A stretch of 64,000 bases of DNA from Adiantum capillus-veneris (GCA_014529385.2 CM043944.1:82946884-83010883); one strand, 5' to 3'; counted from the first letter of the stretch, positions 10,889 to 22,075 are shown. Notes: generated by a model not told the origin, from the letters alone. Made by a program: numbers and translations.

Positions 10889-11053
10889 GCTTGAGGTTGT
10901 GTGAGTATGTTTTCTTGAAATGTTTTGCCCATGTGAGGTGTGCGGAATCGCCACCTAATCTTGTGTTTGGAGTGAGCTTGTGTATGTGTGAAGGGTGTGC
11001 GGATTCGCCATCCTTTTGTGGTGCCTAAGTACTAAGCCGCTATACCCCCTCCC

Positions 11054-11096
<43 letters not shown>

Positions 11097-11305
11097 TGAT
11101 CTCATTCTCTTTCCTCTTCATCATTACTCCCAAGCATCCATCTCTCTTGGATGAAAACTTTGTTATGGTGGTGTGTTGTTTGCGTCCTAGCCGCTGAAGC
11201 TAGGTGGTGCCCCTGTTTGCTTTACCATGACAGGCTCGAGGCGCGCCATTCGGTCCCCGGTGTTTTAGAGGCCGTCGGGGTTCGGGGTTCGCTTTGCTCC
11301 CGTCA

Positions 11306-12163
11306 TTTGGTGCCCCCACTAAGGATCTTTTCATGAAACCCTTCAGTTTACAAGACTGAAACCCCTAAACTATTGTGAATGGATGAATGGGTAGCAGGAT
11401 TTGCTAATTGGACGACAGAAGAAGAAGAGCTCCAAGCACAACTAGACGAACTCTGCATCTCCATCGAAGCTCGAGTGCCAGGCGTAACGGTAATCGATTT
11501 GCAGTGGAAGAGTCAACCAACACGCCAAACCCAGTGGATATACATAGGCCAAGTGCCAAGAAGAAGAAGGAGAAGGTCGAAACCATGTCCGCAACCTACA
11601 ACCAACCCACAACAACAAAATGGAAGGAGCTCTACACAATAGAGAATCAACACTATTCTACTTTGAGAATCGGGTAACTCAAGTCACCGAGGTAATTATC
11701 ACAGTCAGTTTTCAAGTCGCACCTGATGCTGCAGCACAGATAACGGAATCATTGCTCACACTCTCACTAGAGAAACTAGGGATCTACTGAGTTTGTTTCA
11801 GGAAAGAACACCACCCTCTCCCACAAGCTTGGACAGTGACTAAGCACCTCTAAGATTCACATGAATCAGTACAACCTACCTCAAGACAGATCACACATAC
11901 CAACACGTGTACGCTCAATCAAGGTAATACTGGACTTGAAGGCTCACTACCAGCACATCATTGACACCATGCTGGGTGGGGAGCGGTTTTTTGAGGTTCT
12001 GGCATCAGATCAACCATTTGTCTTACCTTTGGTACAAGGCAATGTACCGTTTGAAGTTTTAATCTATGTCCTAGTATAAGAGGGTATACACGCCTCCTTG
12101 TAAAGAAGAAAAAAAACTTTTGCAAGTTAAGCAGTGTGTCTTTCTAGCTCTCTCTCAGTAATC
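11306..12163 (+). other. Gypsy leader with primer-binding-site-like start
   Basis: TTTGGTGCCCCCACT follows the LTR end directly, the place of the primer-binding site; TGG plus an acceptor-stem complement is present, but I cannot name the tRNA. The rest is an untranslated leader of about 840 bp. Short ORFs at 11379-11642 and 11861-12079 have no recognisable domain and probably are not coding. Confidence 0.65.
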
Positions 12164-14332
12164 ATGGCAAGTGTAGCATTTCCAACATTTAAAGGAAAGA
12201 AGGGGGAGGATTTGGTAACAGACTTCCTAGATGAGTTTGAAGTAGCATGTGTAGTGAGCAACAAAGATACGGATGAATCCCGGGTTAGAATCTTTAAGCA
12301 TCTCATGAAGCTAGAAGCTAGATCATGGTACAATGCACTTCCACAAGCAACCAAGGATGACTGGGAACCCTTAAAAACCGCTTTTAAGAGGCGCTTTGGG
12401 GGAGGTACCACTTCAGAAAAGTTGTGGGACAAGTTGAGAGACTTGAAGCAGGAGGGTCTTTTAGAATATGCCACGTATGAGTCCAAATTTGTGGATTTGT
12501 GGGAACGGTGGGTTGAGTCACTGGCAAGGGGAGAAGCCGCACCCGATTTCCTCAAAAAAGATCGGTTCACGCATGGCTTATGGCCGCTTCTCAAGGAGAA
12601 GGTGAAAGGTAGATTCCCGGCTACATACGAGTTAGCCGTTGAGATTGCTCGCCTTAAGGACAAGAAGTTGCGAATGAAAGCCAAAGAAACCAAGTCAACA
12701 GAAACAGCAACATCACGTCGACCAGCAACTACGACAACCACCATTCCACCACCACCACCGGCTCTTGGGGTAAGAGATGACCAACAAGATATGTTGGCCC
12801 ATATTACTGACCAGCTGCAGAATTTGTCTGTCCACTTAATACAGCAAGGGAGGAGTCAAGAAAGAGATCAAGACCCTGGAAGAGCACGACGACAAAACAG
12901 AGAGTATCATTGCTACAACTGCGGAGAAGACGGTCACGGTATGTACTACTGTCCCAAACCACGACAAAACTATAATAGAGGAGGTAGGAGGAACCAATTG
13001 TCACCCCCTAGAGAAAGAACACCCCCACCCCGAGCACCACCCCCACCAACACAAATTCTACGTCCACCCCAGACACCACTACAAGCATCCATTCCACCTC
13101 TTCCACGAGCCCCACCACCTGATCGCCCTATAAACATCATAAGGCTAGAAGAGAAAGGAATAGCCGTAGTACTGGATCCACCCAGAGCAAAGGAGAGGGA
13201 CAAGGGTAAGGAGAAGGTAACCTTTTTAGAACCACTTGAAGCCATGACTCTGAAAAGATCTAGGAGGGAGAAAGCTACACAATCAGATGATGAGAGAAGC
13301 ATGAGAGGAGAAACTAGCAAGAGGCCATCCAGGCCACGACGGAAATTGGGCATCACCGACTTCCAGCTAGGGGAAAGTTCTAAGCCCTATGATCTAACAT
13401 TGGATGTGGCAGAGCAAGGACCGAAGACTACATGGCCACAGTTGCTACATCTTGTACCTAAAGTAAGGCGACAATGGTCTAAAATGGTAAGTACAAGACG
13501 CTCCAAAACAAAGGTAGCCGGAGCAATTTCGGGATGCAACATGGATGACATCCTTCCAATTGTCGACGTAAACATAAAAGGAAAGAAGGTTGGAAACACC
13601 TACATTGATGGAGGTGCACAAATCTGTGTAATGAGCGAAGCTATGATGCTTCGATTAGGGCTCGAGGTTGACAGGCCTTCTCCATGCAAGGCAAAGATGG
13701 CAAACAACGCAAAAGTAAAGTGTGTGGGTGTGGTAAGTGCCGTGAAAATCAAGGCTTTCAACATTGAGGTAGAGGTAGATGTTTTTGTAATGCCTACTAA
13801 GGGGGAGGGCTATCCACTAATTTTGGGAAGGCCATGGTTGATGGCCATGAAGGCAAAACAGGACTGGGGTACTGGCCTTCTACGCATGAACGGTAAGAAA
13901 GGGGAGACAATCTACTACGACATGAGGATTGGCAAGCAGAAGCAAATGAATCTGGAAACATCGGCAGATGAAACCACTAGAGAATCTTCCAGTTCTGAGG
14001 AGGAGACCACATCCACCGAAGAAAGTAACAGTTCCATTGATGTGATGGGTATCATTATGAAGGATCCACAAAGGGTAAGCACAACTGGTGATCCATCACC
14101 AAAAGGGAAACCCAATGAAGAGGAGAGAAAATCACCTGTCCTAGGAGGAAGTAGGTTGAAGGGTATGTTGTCTACGGAATTAACACTTGAGGAGAAAGAT
14201 AGTTTTTTGCAAATTTTGATGGGATTTCCTAACCTGTTCATTGACAACTATGAAAGAATCACAGGCATTACAGTGGTGGAACATCATATTAAGCTGAAGG
14301 AAGGGGTAAAACCAGTTGTGCAAAAGCTATGA
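12164..14332 (+). CDS. Gypsy gag-protease polyprotein
   Basis: The likely start is ATG 12164 (MASVAFPTFKG), in frame with an earlier Met at 12134. The capsid domain (retrotransposon gag family) spans about residues 15-180: LVTDFLDEFE, ARSWYNALP, LKTAFKRRFGG and DRFTHGLWPLLK. A Pro/Thr-rich hinge precedes a CCHC zinc knuckle (CYNCGEDGHGMYYC), which binds RNA in the family. After a long basic, low-complexity spacer comes the retropepsin, YIDGGAQICVMSEAM, with DGG in place of DSG/DTG, then LILGRPWL. An acidic Ser/Glu-rich linker leads to the start of the RT region (EHHIKLKEG) and a TGA at 14330-14332. Apart from that stop, the 700-codon frame is open. Confidence 0.93.
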   Translation: MASVAFPTFKGKKGEDLVTDFLDEFEVACVVSNKDTDESRVRIFKHLMKLEARSWYNALPQATKDDWEPLKTAFKRRFGGGTTSEKLWDKLRDLKQEGLLEYATYESKFVDLWERWVESLARGEAAPDFLKKDRFTHGLWPLLKEKVKGRFPATYELAVEIARLKDKKLRMKAKETKSTETATSRRPATTTTTIPPPPPALGVRDDQQDMLAHITDQLQNLSVHLIQQGRSQERDQDPGRARRQNREYHCYNCGEDGHGMYYCPKPRQNYNRGGRRNQLSPPRERTPPPRAPPPPTQILRPPQTPLQASIPPLPRAPPPDRPINIIRLEEKGIAVVLDPPRAKERDKGKEKVTFLEPLEAMTLKRSRREKATQSDDERSMRGETSKRPSRPRRKLGITDFQLGESSKPYDLTLDVAEQGPKTTWPQLLHLVPKVRRQWSKMVSTRRSKTKVAGAISGCNMDDILPIVDVNIKGKKVGNTYIDGGAQICVMSEAMMLRLGLEVDRPSPCKAKMANNAKVKCVGVVSAVKIKAFNIEVEVDVFVMPTKGEGYPLILGRPWLMAMKAKQDWGTGLLRMNGKKGETIYYDMRIGKQKQMNLETSADETTRESSSSEEETTSTEESNSSIDVMGIIMKDPQRVSTTGDPSPKGKPNEEERKSPVLGGSRLKGMLSTELTLEEKDSFLQILMGFPNLFIDNYERITGITVVEHHIKLKEGVKPVVQKL

Positions 14333-14599
14333 CGACGGGGGGTCATACAAGAAAAGGCACTCTTGGCCGAGGTAAGGAAACTGCTGGAGGCGGGATTCAT
14401 CTATCCTGTAGAAAACTCAGAATGGGTGTCACCCATAGTGGTGACGCCTAAAAAGAATGGTAAGTGGAGGGTCTGTGTTGACTACAAACCACTAAATGCA
14501 GCTACAAAGAGAGACCACTTTCCTCTCCCTTTCTTGGATGAAATTATGAATGAAGTAGCGGGTTTTGAATGCTATACCGTCTGTGATGGTTATTCATGA
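14333..14599 (+). pseudogene. Gypsy reverse transcriptase, fingers part
   Basis: In the same frame as gag-pro after the TGA. It encodes the RT entry: EVRKLLEAGFIYPVENSEW, SPIVVTPKKNGKWRVCVDY and LNAATKRDHFPLPFLDEI, ending at CDGYS before a second in-frame TGA (14597-14599). Both interruptions are single sense-to-TGA changes (the neighbouring family codons would be Arg and Gly). In both cases the frame continues unshifted. Confidence 0.93.
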
Positions 14600-17173
14600 T
14601 ACTTTCAAATACGCATAGCCTTGGAAGATCAGCTAAAAACCACTTTTATCACGCCTTGGGGTTGTTTTGCATACAGGGTTATGCCATTTGGTCTCACAAA
14701 TGCACCTGCCACATTCCAAAGATATGTCACATATGTTTTTCAACAGTTCTTTGGAACATCCATAAGAGTGTTCATTGATGATTTTTGTATATATAGCTCC
14801 CGTATTTCACATTTAGAAAAGGTAACTGAAGGTTTGGCCAGGTTGCAGAGCCTAGGTGGGCAATTAAATGTGGATAAATGTCACATTGGGGAGAGTAAAG
14901 TCATTCTACTAGGCCATGAAATTTCAGCAAGAGGTATCAACACCGACCCAAGTAAGGTGTTCACACTCATAGCCCTACCTTCACCAACGACCGCACGTCA
15001 ACTGGTCTCTTTTCTACAGAAGGTGAGGTACTTAAGTAGATTCATGCATCTACTATCACAACTTGTTCTACCACTGCAACAACTCACTCAAAGATCAACT
15101 TTCACTTGGGACGAGGAAAGCGAACATCACTACAACAAGGTAAAGGAGGTCTTAGCCACTCTACCACCTATCTCACCACCTAAGTGGGATGAAAAATTCT
15201 ATGTCACCTCAAGTGTTGGTGATGACTCATTGGGGGCTGTGCTACTCCAAAAGGATACGACGACATCTTTCATGAGGCCAATCTACTTCTCTAGTCGAAT
15301 GATGACAGTAGGAGAGAAAGGTTTCACCCATGTGGAACACTTAGTCCTAGCTCTTAGATTTGCAACTACAAAGTTTAGGTCATATTTTATGCCTAAGCAA
15401 TTTGTGATTCTAACCACGGATGAAATATTTCCCTATGTTGTACAACACATGGATGTGTCTGCTAGAATTACTAAATGGCTAGTTCGTCTCCAAGAGTTTG
15501 ACTACACGGTACAAGTAGAAAGCACGACAAGGGCAAGTTTGGGGGGACTCATGACCTACCAAGTCTTTGAAGGGAAGGAGAAGCAATCTAAGGAAGGAGA
15601 AGTCCGATTACCTCCAGTACCACCGATGGTAGAAGGAGCATACTCTCTCTACTTTGATGGAGCCTACAAGCGAGCGTCCGACAAAGCAGCTGCAGGCATA
15701 GTGGTCTTTGATGACAAAGTGACAAAGGTATTTTCGTTGGGCCAATTGTTAGATTCACATTCTAACAATGAAGCTGAGTATGCAGCACTAACCAAGGGTC
15801 TACAATCGTGCGTCTCACAAGGTGTACAACGCCTTAATGTATTTGGGGATGCTCTACTTCTGGTAAGGCAAATAAATGGAGCATGGACATGCAAGAATCC
15901 TAGTTTAAGGACTCACTTAAGTGGTGTAAAAACCTTGTTGGGTAAGTTTGAAGAAGTTCAAATACACCATATCCCAAGGGCTCAAAACCAAGAAGCAGAT
16001 GCCCTAGCAAGTGAAAGACTACAGGAAGTGGTGGTTGGAGCAATAAAACTAAAGCTCCCTCTATTTCAAGGAAGTGATGCCTTGCCTGACATCATGCATT
16101 TTTTGGAAACAGGGGAATGCCCATCAGATTTAACAAAGGGACAGAAGCAATGGCTGACGCGGAAGGCCACAAGGTATCGACTCATCAATGACGGTTTGTA
16201 CTGTAAGGGTAAGGACCAAATACTCAAGAAGGTCCCTCTCTCTCAGGAAATCACGGGAGTAATTGCTAGTTGTCATGACGGGGTTTGTGGTGGTCACTTT
16301 GCCCTAGACATAACAAGTAGGAAAATCTTGCAGGCAGGCTTCATATGGCCTAGCCTCAACCGTGATGTACACCACTGGTGCAAAACATGTAAGTTGTGTC
16401 AAAAGGCCGGCACTAGATCACTTATGCCTGAACCACAGACACCTATTCTCTCATATGGCCCATTTGAAAAATGGGGTATCGACGCCATTGGGCCATTACC
16501 TAGGGCCAACTCAGGAAAATTCTACATTATCATGGGGGTCGACTACATGACTAGATGGGCAGAGGCTACAGCCACCACTAGAATCACAGCGGTAGAGGTA
16601 GCTAAATTTATCTACGAGCACATATGCTGTAGGTTTGGCACACCTTTAGAGATCATCTCTGATAGAGGGCCAGGTTTCAGAGCAAACTTGGTAGGAGAAT
16701 TAATGCAGAAACTGGGCATTACAAGGAGGCACTCTTCACCATATTACCCTCAATGTAATGGACTAGTTGAAAAGGTAAATGGAATGGTTTCTAAAATTAT
16801 TACCAAGCAGGTAAACAATCATCCTGGAGACTGGGATAAGTATCTACTACCAGCTTTATGGGCCTACAGAACTTCATTTCGTACATCCTTGGGATTCACA
16901 CCGTATCATCTAGTATTTGGTAAGGAAGCAATCTTGCCCATTGAAGTGCAACTACAAAGTCTCAGAGTAATGGCAAGCCAGCTTCAACAGCCCAACATGC
17001 ATTTGAGAGATCACATCATCAACTTGAAAAGACTGCAGCTGGAGAGAGAAGAAGCAATAAATTATTACGCAGCACAAGCAGAGCATAGACGGCTTAGCTT
17101 TAACGAGCATCTCCGGAAAAAACAATTGAAGAAAGGAATGTTGGTGCTCCGCTACGACAATCGCTCCAGATGA
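14600..17173 (+). CDS. Gypsy reverse transcriptase, two RNase H, integrase
   Basis: Open for about 858 codons. The RT palm carries GLTNAPATFQR and catalytic FIDDFCIYS. A degenerate Gypsy RNase H/connection follows (GAVLLQKD, YFSSRMM, LTTDEIFPYV, ITKWLVRLQEFDY). A second RNase H of archaeal/plant type starts at LYFDGAYKRAS and keeps its acidic residues: Asp in YFDGAY, Glu in NNEAEYAAL, Asp in VFGDALL, Asp in NQEADALA. Integrase has the HHCC finger (HDGVCGGHF...CKTCKLCQKAG) and DDE core (WGIDAIGP, IISDRGPGF, GLVEKVNG). The C-terminal LVLRYDNRSR ends abruptly, 90 bp before the polypurine tract. Confidence 0.95.
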   Translation, partial: YFQIRIALEDQLKTTFITPWGCFAYRVMPFGLTNAPATFQRYVTYVFQQFFGTSIRVFIDDFCIYSSRISHLEKVTEGLARLQSLGGQLNVDKCHIGESKVILLGHEISARGINTDPSKVFTLIALPSPTTARQLVSFLQKVRYLSRFMHLLSQLVLPLQQLTQRSTFTWDEESEHHYNKVKEVLATLPPISPPKWDEKFYVTSSVGDDSLGAVLLQKDTTTSFMRPIYFSSRMMTVGEKGFTHVEHLVLALRFATTKFRSYFMPKQFVILTTDEIFPYVVQHMDVSARITKWLVRLQEFDYTVQVESTTRASLGGLMTYQVFEGKEKQSKEGEVRLPPVPPMVEGAYSLYFDGAYKRASDKAAAGIVVFDDKVTKVFSLGQLLDSHSNNEAEYAALTKGLQSCVSQGVQRLNVFGDALLLVRQINGAWTCKNPSLRTHLSGVKTLLGKFEEVQIHHIPRAQNQEADALASERLQEVVVGAIKLKLPLFQGSDALPDIMHFLETGECPSDLTKGQKQWLTRKATRYRLINDGLYCKGKDQILKKVPLSQEITGVIASCHDGVCGGHFALDITSRKILQAGFIWPSLNRDVHHWCKTCKLCQKAGTRSLMPEPQTPILSYGPFEKWGIDAIGPLPRANSGKFYIIMGVDYMTRWAEATATTRITAVEVAKFIYEHICCRFGTPLEIISDRGPGFRANLVGELMQKLGITRRHSSPYYPQCNGLVEKVNGMVSKIITKQVNNHPGDWDKYLLPALWAYRTSFRTSLGFTPYHLVFGKEAILPIEVQLQSLRVMASQLQQPNMHLRDHIINLKRLQLEREEAINYYAAQAEHRRLSFNEHLRKKQLKKGMLVLRYDNRSR

Positions 17174-17245
17174 GGACACACCATCAGCCGCCACCTCCGA
17201 CGATAATGATCAAACAGATGAGCTAGAGACATGAATGCCTCTAGC

Positions 17246-17262
17246 CAAAAGGGGAGGGCTAA
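17246..17262 (+). promoter_or_regulatory. Polypurine tract of the Gypsy element
   Basis: AAAAGGGGAGGGCTAA lies immediately before the 3' LTR, the site of plus-strand priming. Confidence 0.85.
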
Positions 17263-18582
17263 TGATGGGGGCTTTTCACAAGCCAAGCTCCCATACCCCT
17301 CTTCTCTCGTCCCCACCCCACGAAAACCCCCTCTTAGGGAGGGAGTGATAAAAGGCATTGGAAAAAAGTAAGAAAAAAATAAAGTATGATTATGTAAATA
17401 TATAAGAAAGGTAAAAGAGGCCACCTCATGCCTGCGGGGTAGCCCATCCCCACCTTGCCTCCTTTTTCTTCACTGTTGCCCCGCCGTGTGTCCCTTTTCC
17501 TCTCCTCCACTCAAAAGGTCAACCCCCTCTCTCTTCCCCTTGTCCTTTCTCCTTTCTCTCCCCCCTCAAGCTACCCCACCTCTCACCAATAATGCATTAT
17601 AACTCACCAATAATGCACCTTAACTCACATGCAATCTGCCCTATCTTCCAAAATAGTATACCCCACCCCCTCTTTCTCTCTCCTATCATATCCCATGACC
17701 CAAATACCCCCCTCTCTCTCTCTAAAGGGCGCCATATCTCTTGTCTTGTAGCTAAATAACCTTCCCCACACTCACACACACTCAGTTTCACTGAAAAAGG
17801 TGCCCACAGACCCATCCCCACCCAGTGGTTACCTGATTTTTCTTGTGTTCACACACATCTGCACACAGATTCACCTCTGAACACACTCCCCTCTCTCCCC
17901 TCTTGTAATTACTTTATTCTCCATGTCACCTCTCACTTTTTTTCATCAATCTCTTAGTCTCTCTCTCATGAGACTGCTGTTCTGGCACATATACACACAG
18001 CTAGACAAGTGGGGCCCACAGTCACATGGCCTATGTAGATAATGATTTCTTCATTTCTAAATTCTAGAATTTCTCCCCCCCTCCTCCCCTATATAAAGAG
18101 GGGTCACCATCACACAAAAACACGCACAACATCACCAAAGAACACACTATGCACTGTGTGTACCTAGTGCACACACACACACCCACACCATCACCATCAC
18201 CGCAATCACCATGCTTGTCTTGAGCATGACCTCTACACCCTTGGCTATGGAAGATGAAGGGCAACTAAATGAAGGATGATGGCCATAACTCTCATGCGAG
18301 TCTTCGCCATCAACTTCCACCTATCCGCCATGTGCTCTACCACTCTCTCCCTTCTCATTCCCCTACCCTATGCTCCCCATTTCATCGCCTTATTCTCTAA
18401 ATAAAGCTTGAGGTTTTGTGAGTATGTTTTCTTGCAATGTTTTGCCCATGTGAGGTGTGCGGAATCGCCACCTAATCTTGTGTTTGGAGTGAGCTTGTGT
18501 ATGTGTGAAGGGTGTGCGGATTCGCCATCCTTTTGTGGTGCCTAAGTACTAAGCCGCTATTACCCCCCCCCCCCCCCCCCCC

Positions 18583-18621
<39 letters not shown>

Positions 18622-18826
18622 ATCTCATTCCCTTTCCTCTTCATCATTACTCCCAAACATCCATCTCTCTTGGATGAAAACTTTGTTATGGTGGTGTGTT
18701 GTTTGCGTCCTAGCCGCTGAAGCTAGGTGGTGCCCCTGTTTGCTTTACCATGACAGGCTCAAGGCGCGCCATTCGGTCCCCGGTGTTTTAGAGGCTGTCG
18801 AGGTTCGGTTCGCTTTGCTCCCGTCA
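17263..18826 (+). repeat. 3' LTR of the Gypsy element
   Basis: Near-identical to 9738-11305. Most differences are C/T transitions, a 10-bp indel near 17948, and expansion of the microsatellite into a C run of about 21 plus (CT)n at 18563-18619. Confidence 0.95.
18563..18619. repeat. (C)n(CT)n run inside the 3' LTR
   Basis: A C homopolymer of about 21 bases followed by CT units. The 5' LTR has only CT units here, so the C run arose after insertion or is an assembly problem. Confidence 0.9.
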
Positions 18827-19358
18827 CTGCCTATTTTAGAAACTTTGTGATCTCAACTCTTCTCTTCCCCCATCACAAACAGAGCCTTTGTTTCTCCCAG
18901 CACAATGGCAGCTCAGCAAGGCAGCCATTGTCGGCGGTCTTCATACCTGTTGGGCATTATGGCATATGTCATTGTGAACTTGCAAAATAATGTGATACTG
19001 CTTGAAAGAACAAAAAAGATGAGCAGTCCAAGGGCAAAAATGACTAACATATAGTAGCAAATTTGTGAAGATTGAGCACTAAAATACCATTTCCTATCGT
19101 ACATACAAATAGGTTTCATGCGGCGTATTCCAACAACCAAGCCACACGGATGACAATTTGACGAGACTATGTCAGCAGCTGAGTGACTAAATCACGTTTT
19201 TTTTGCTAAAATCCATCCACTCACACCATCCTCGGATCTCCAACCTACTTGCACCCAACTACCACTAGAGCTTTACGCTGCCTATTCTCCAAAAGCCTCT
19301 AGCTACCCAAGATAAATGGAGGGAAACTAACCATTCATGAACCAAATATGGTGAGTTA

Positions 19359-19403
<45 letters not shown>

Positions 19404-19570
19404 AGATTTTAGCAGCTCAACAGAGGACATGAAACAATGAAATCAAAAGCATAGGCTAGATCACGTCCTTAATCAGAAAGAGTGATTCTAAGAGAAACTC
19501 ACCTTATTGCCCTTCCAATTGGTGTTCGTATGAAGCCTTCACATTGAGCTTGTGTGCCCATCTCGACAAC

Positions 19571-19677
<107 letters not shown>

Positions 19678-19678
19678 C

Positions 19679-19844
19679 GCGCCAGCACACACATCCTCAC
19701 CAATTGAAACCAAGTTTGCTCCAAAATGTGAAGAGTGGGCATCCAGATTCCATACTCAGGTGCGCCAGCACACACATCCTCACCAATTGAAACCAAGTTT
19801 GCTCCAAAATGTGAAGAGTGGGCATCCAGATTCCATACTTCACT
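19679..19844. repeat. 83-bp tandem duplication
   Basis: Two nearly identical units start with GCGCCAGCACACACATCC at 19679 and 19762. The right unit ends near CATACTTCACTG. The units have no recognisable coding content. Confidence 0.95.
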
Positions 19845-19976
19845 GCCCCTCTCTTTGCCCACACTTTCTATCAAGCTAGCTTGAAATCCAAGCTAAATAA
19901 GAAGACCGCACCTATAATTACCCCGTCCTACATCCATATTCACATACCTTATTCTGAAGCTAGCACGCATACATAC

Positions 19977-19978
<2 letters not shown>

Positions 19979-20046
<68 letters not shown>
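19979..20046. repeat. (CT)n microsatellite
   Basis: Uninterrupted CT repeat of about 34 units. Confidence 0.98.
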
Positions 20047-20049
<3 letters not shown>

Positions 20050-20249
20050 GCAAGGGTGGGGTGGTGCCACACAAAAAACGCCAAGGAAAGGTGGCACCAA
20101 GGATGTAGGAAGAATAGCAAGTGCAACTGAGAGTGTGTAATGGGAACCAATGGATACCTGGTCGTTGAGAAAGACTCCCCTGCTTGGAGGTTGTTGGCGA
20201 CCTTCTCTTGAAGCAGCTCACATTTGTACAAAACCAACAAGAACACAAA

Positions 20250-20535
20250 TTTGAAGTGAAGCGTTTTGCTCATTGCTTAAGTGACACCCTTCATTTTGTT
20301 GCTTAAGCAACCTAACACAGTTTGCAAGCGTCGCTTGCCAGTGTCACTTAAACAATACATTTTTAGAGCGTCACTTAAACAACCAAAAGCTCGTTCTTTA
20401 AGCCACACATAATTTTGTTTTAAAAAAATCATCGCTTATACGAGGTAGTCATTGTTTATGCGACGTGCTCATCATCGTGTAGGTGATGCCTAATTATTTT
20501 AAGCCCATCGCACAACCCCTCTATGTCTAGTAGTG
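20250..20535. mobile_element. CACTA transposon terminus
   Basis: Ends with CTAGTAGTG (reverse complement CACTACTAG), a CACTA end, at 20535. Inside are subterminal variants of GCGTCGCTT / GAGCGTCACTT in alternating orientation, the arrangement bound by transposase in this superfamily. The LINE reverse transcriptase starts immediately outside, and its missing upstream part shows that the transposon interrupts it. The opposite end was not located. Confidence 0.65.
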
Positions 20536-21228
20536 CTTTGTCAAAGCTTCGACTCAATTATATGGGACTTTGTGGTTAACGTCATGACTAAGTTGGGGTT
20601 TGGTAAAAAAATGGCTTCATGTATTATGCTACTAGGGGAGGGTGCAACATCTCAAGTGTTGCTTAATGGTAGACTTTCTGATAATGTTAAGGTCAACAGA
20701 TATGTACGACAAGGGTGTCCTTTCATACTATCATTGTTTGTTGTAGTAACTCATCCTTTATTTTTCTTCTTAGCTACTCAAGCCAATGCTGGAAATTTGA
20801 AAAGAATTCAAATAGGCCAGGCACAAGTGGTTGCTCTAGGCTTTGCAGATGATACTATTACCTTTTTACAGGCAGATAATGCAAATATTGGAAAATGCAT
20901 GAATTATCTCAATTCCTATCCTCTAGCTGTTGGTCTTGAAATTAACCTAGGAAAAACTACCCTGATAGATGTATCAGCTGATAATTTCAACTCTCTCATT
21001 TGGAGAGGCAAAAGGATAGCGAGGGGTACAATCTTCAGACACTTAGGATACCCAATTGGGGTGGATGTATCAGCCAAACAGTTGACTACTTGGGAAGACC
21101 AAGAGTGCGCTCTAAAGTTGCTAAATAGTATTGTGATGAGTGGCCATTTCATGTCAGAGTTAGGATTTACAAGATATTTTGATACCTTACCTTCTTTTTT
21201 TTCGCACCTATAGAGGAGTTTGATTCCA
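20536..21228 (+). pseudogene. LINE reverse transcriptase fragment
   Basis: Encodes the RT palm of an L1-type plant LINE: FDSIIWDFVVNVM, LLNGRLSDNV, the RQGCP motif and the catalytic FADD (GFADDTITFLQ), then GLEINLGKT. It matches 52010-52640 in the same orientation at about 93% by eye. It keeps RQGCP where the other copy has stops. It starts at the CACTA end and stops where it is joined to a Gypsy-like fragment after a T run, so it is truncated on both sides. Confidence 0.9.
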
Positions 21229-21528
21229 CTACTATAGCAGCATCAAAACTTCCAACTTGGTTGGGTAAGCCTAAGAGGGGTACAATCTTCAGACACTTAG
21301 GATACCCAATTGGGGTGGATGTATCAGCCAAACAGTTGACTACTTGGGAAGACCAAGAGTGCGCTCTAAAGTTGCTAAATAGTATTGTGATGAGTGGCCA
21401 TTTCATGTCAGAGTTAGGATTTACAAGATATTTTGATACCTTACCTTCTTTTTTTTCGCACCTATAGAGGAGTTTGATTCCACTACTATAGCAGGATCAA
21501 ACTTCCAACATGGTTGGGTAAGCCTAAA
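21021..21528 (+). repeat. 254-bp tandem duplication across a LINE-Gypsy junction
   Basis: Unit 1 starts GAGGGGTACAATC at 21021 and unit 2 at 21275. Each unit contains LINE RT coding sequence, the T run, and the first bases of the Gypsy-like segment up to GGTTGGGTAAGCCTAA. The junction itself is therefore duplicated. Confidence 0.95.
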
Positions 21529-22075
21529 GAACCGTGGATGTGTGGAGCTTTGCAATCCAAAAGCTTAAAGCAAGAGAAATGTATCCTAGAAAGGGCGATC
21601 AAAGGTATGGATTATATCCCAGAACCTTTTCCTAAAGAATCATTAGAGCCACTAGAATGGGAACACATCTTGGCTACTCTAGATGTGTGCACTATTCAAG
21701 ACAATCCAACAACAACGTTTTGTGATAAAAATGGATTTGATGTCATCCCTTACTTTGGAGTGAGTGTGATTCAGGAAAACAAAGAGAACCAAGCATCAAC
21801 AAGATCCCAAGATGAAGAGCAAACAAAAAGGAACATGGAAAATCAAACGACGACGAAGAATACGAGTTCTATGACTCCGTAGAACACTTGGAGCTTGAAG
21901 AGGATGCCAACAATGGAAATTCAGCCAACCTAACATGTGACATGAATGGCACTTTAACTAATGCACGATTTTGTGATTATCTAGATCAAAGATCCAAGAA
22001 CCAATGTCACCGCTACAAGAATAAAGTGCATCAAACGTGGATTCCAAAATCCTTGGTGGTGATGCAACTGTAACA
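21480..22075 (+). pseudogene. Gypsy-like post-protease fragment
   Basis: Encodes KEPWMCGALQSKSLKQEKC and an acidic tail, matching 61250-61845 closely. In that copy the segment follows the retropepsin in the same polyprotein. Function of this region is unknown; it is lysine/glutamate-rich. The frame here is open to TP then stop at about 21882, then continues after a shift. Confidence 0.7.

Larger units (their letters stand above)
9738..11305 (+). repeat. 5' LTR of the Gypsy element
   Basis: Starts TGATGGGGGC and ends CCCGTCA. It is C/T-rich, with a TATA box at 10573-10580, a polyadenylation signal at 10883-10888 and a (CT)n array at about 11056-11092. Its partner is 17263-18826. Confidence 0.95.
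9738..18826 (+). mobile_element. Nearly intact Ty3/Gypsy retrotransposon, Tat type
   Basis: A 9.1-kb element with LTRs of 1568 bp (9738-11305) and 1564 bp (17263-18826) that differ by only about 20 substitutions plus a few indels by eye. Flanks CTGC (9734-9737) and CTGC (18827-18830) suggest a short target duplication. Internal order is leader, gag, protease, RT, first RNase H, second RNase H, integrase, polypurine tract. A second, archaeal-type RNase H before integrase is known for the Tat lineage. Two in-frame TGA codons (14330, 14597) divide the polyprotein into three frames, with no frameshift seen. It is the youngest complete element in the window. Confidence 0.95.

Noticed and set aside
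12127-12744. 205-codon minus-strand ORF
   Set aside because: Antisense shadow of the Gypsy gag capsid.
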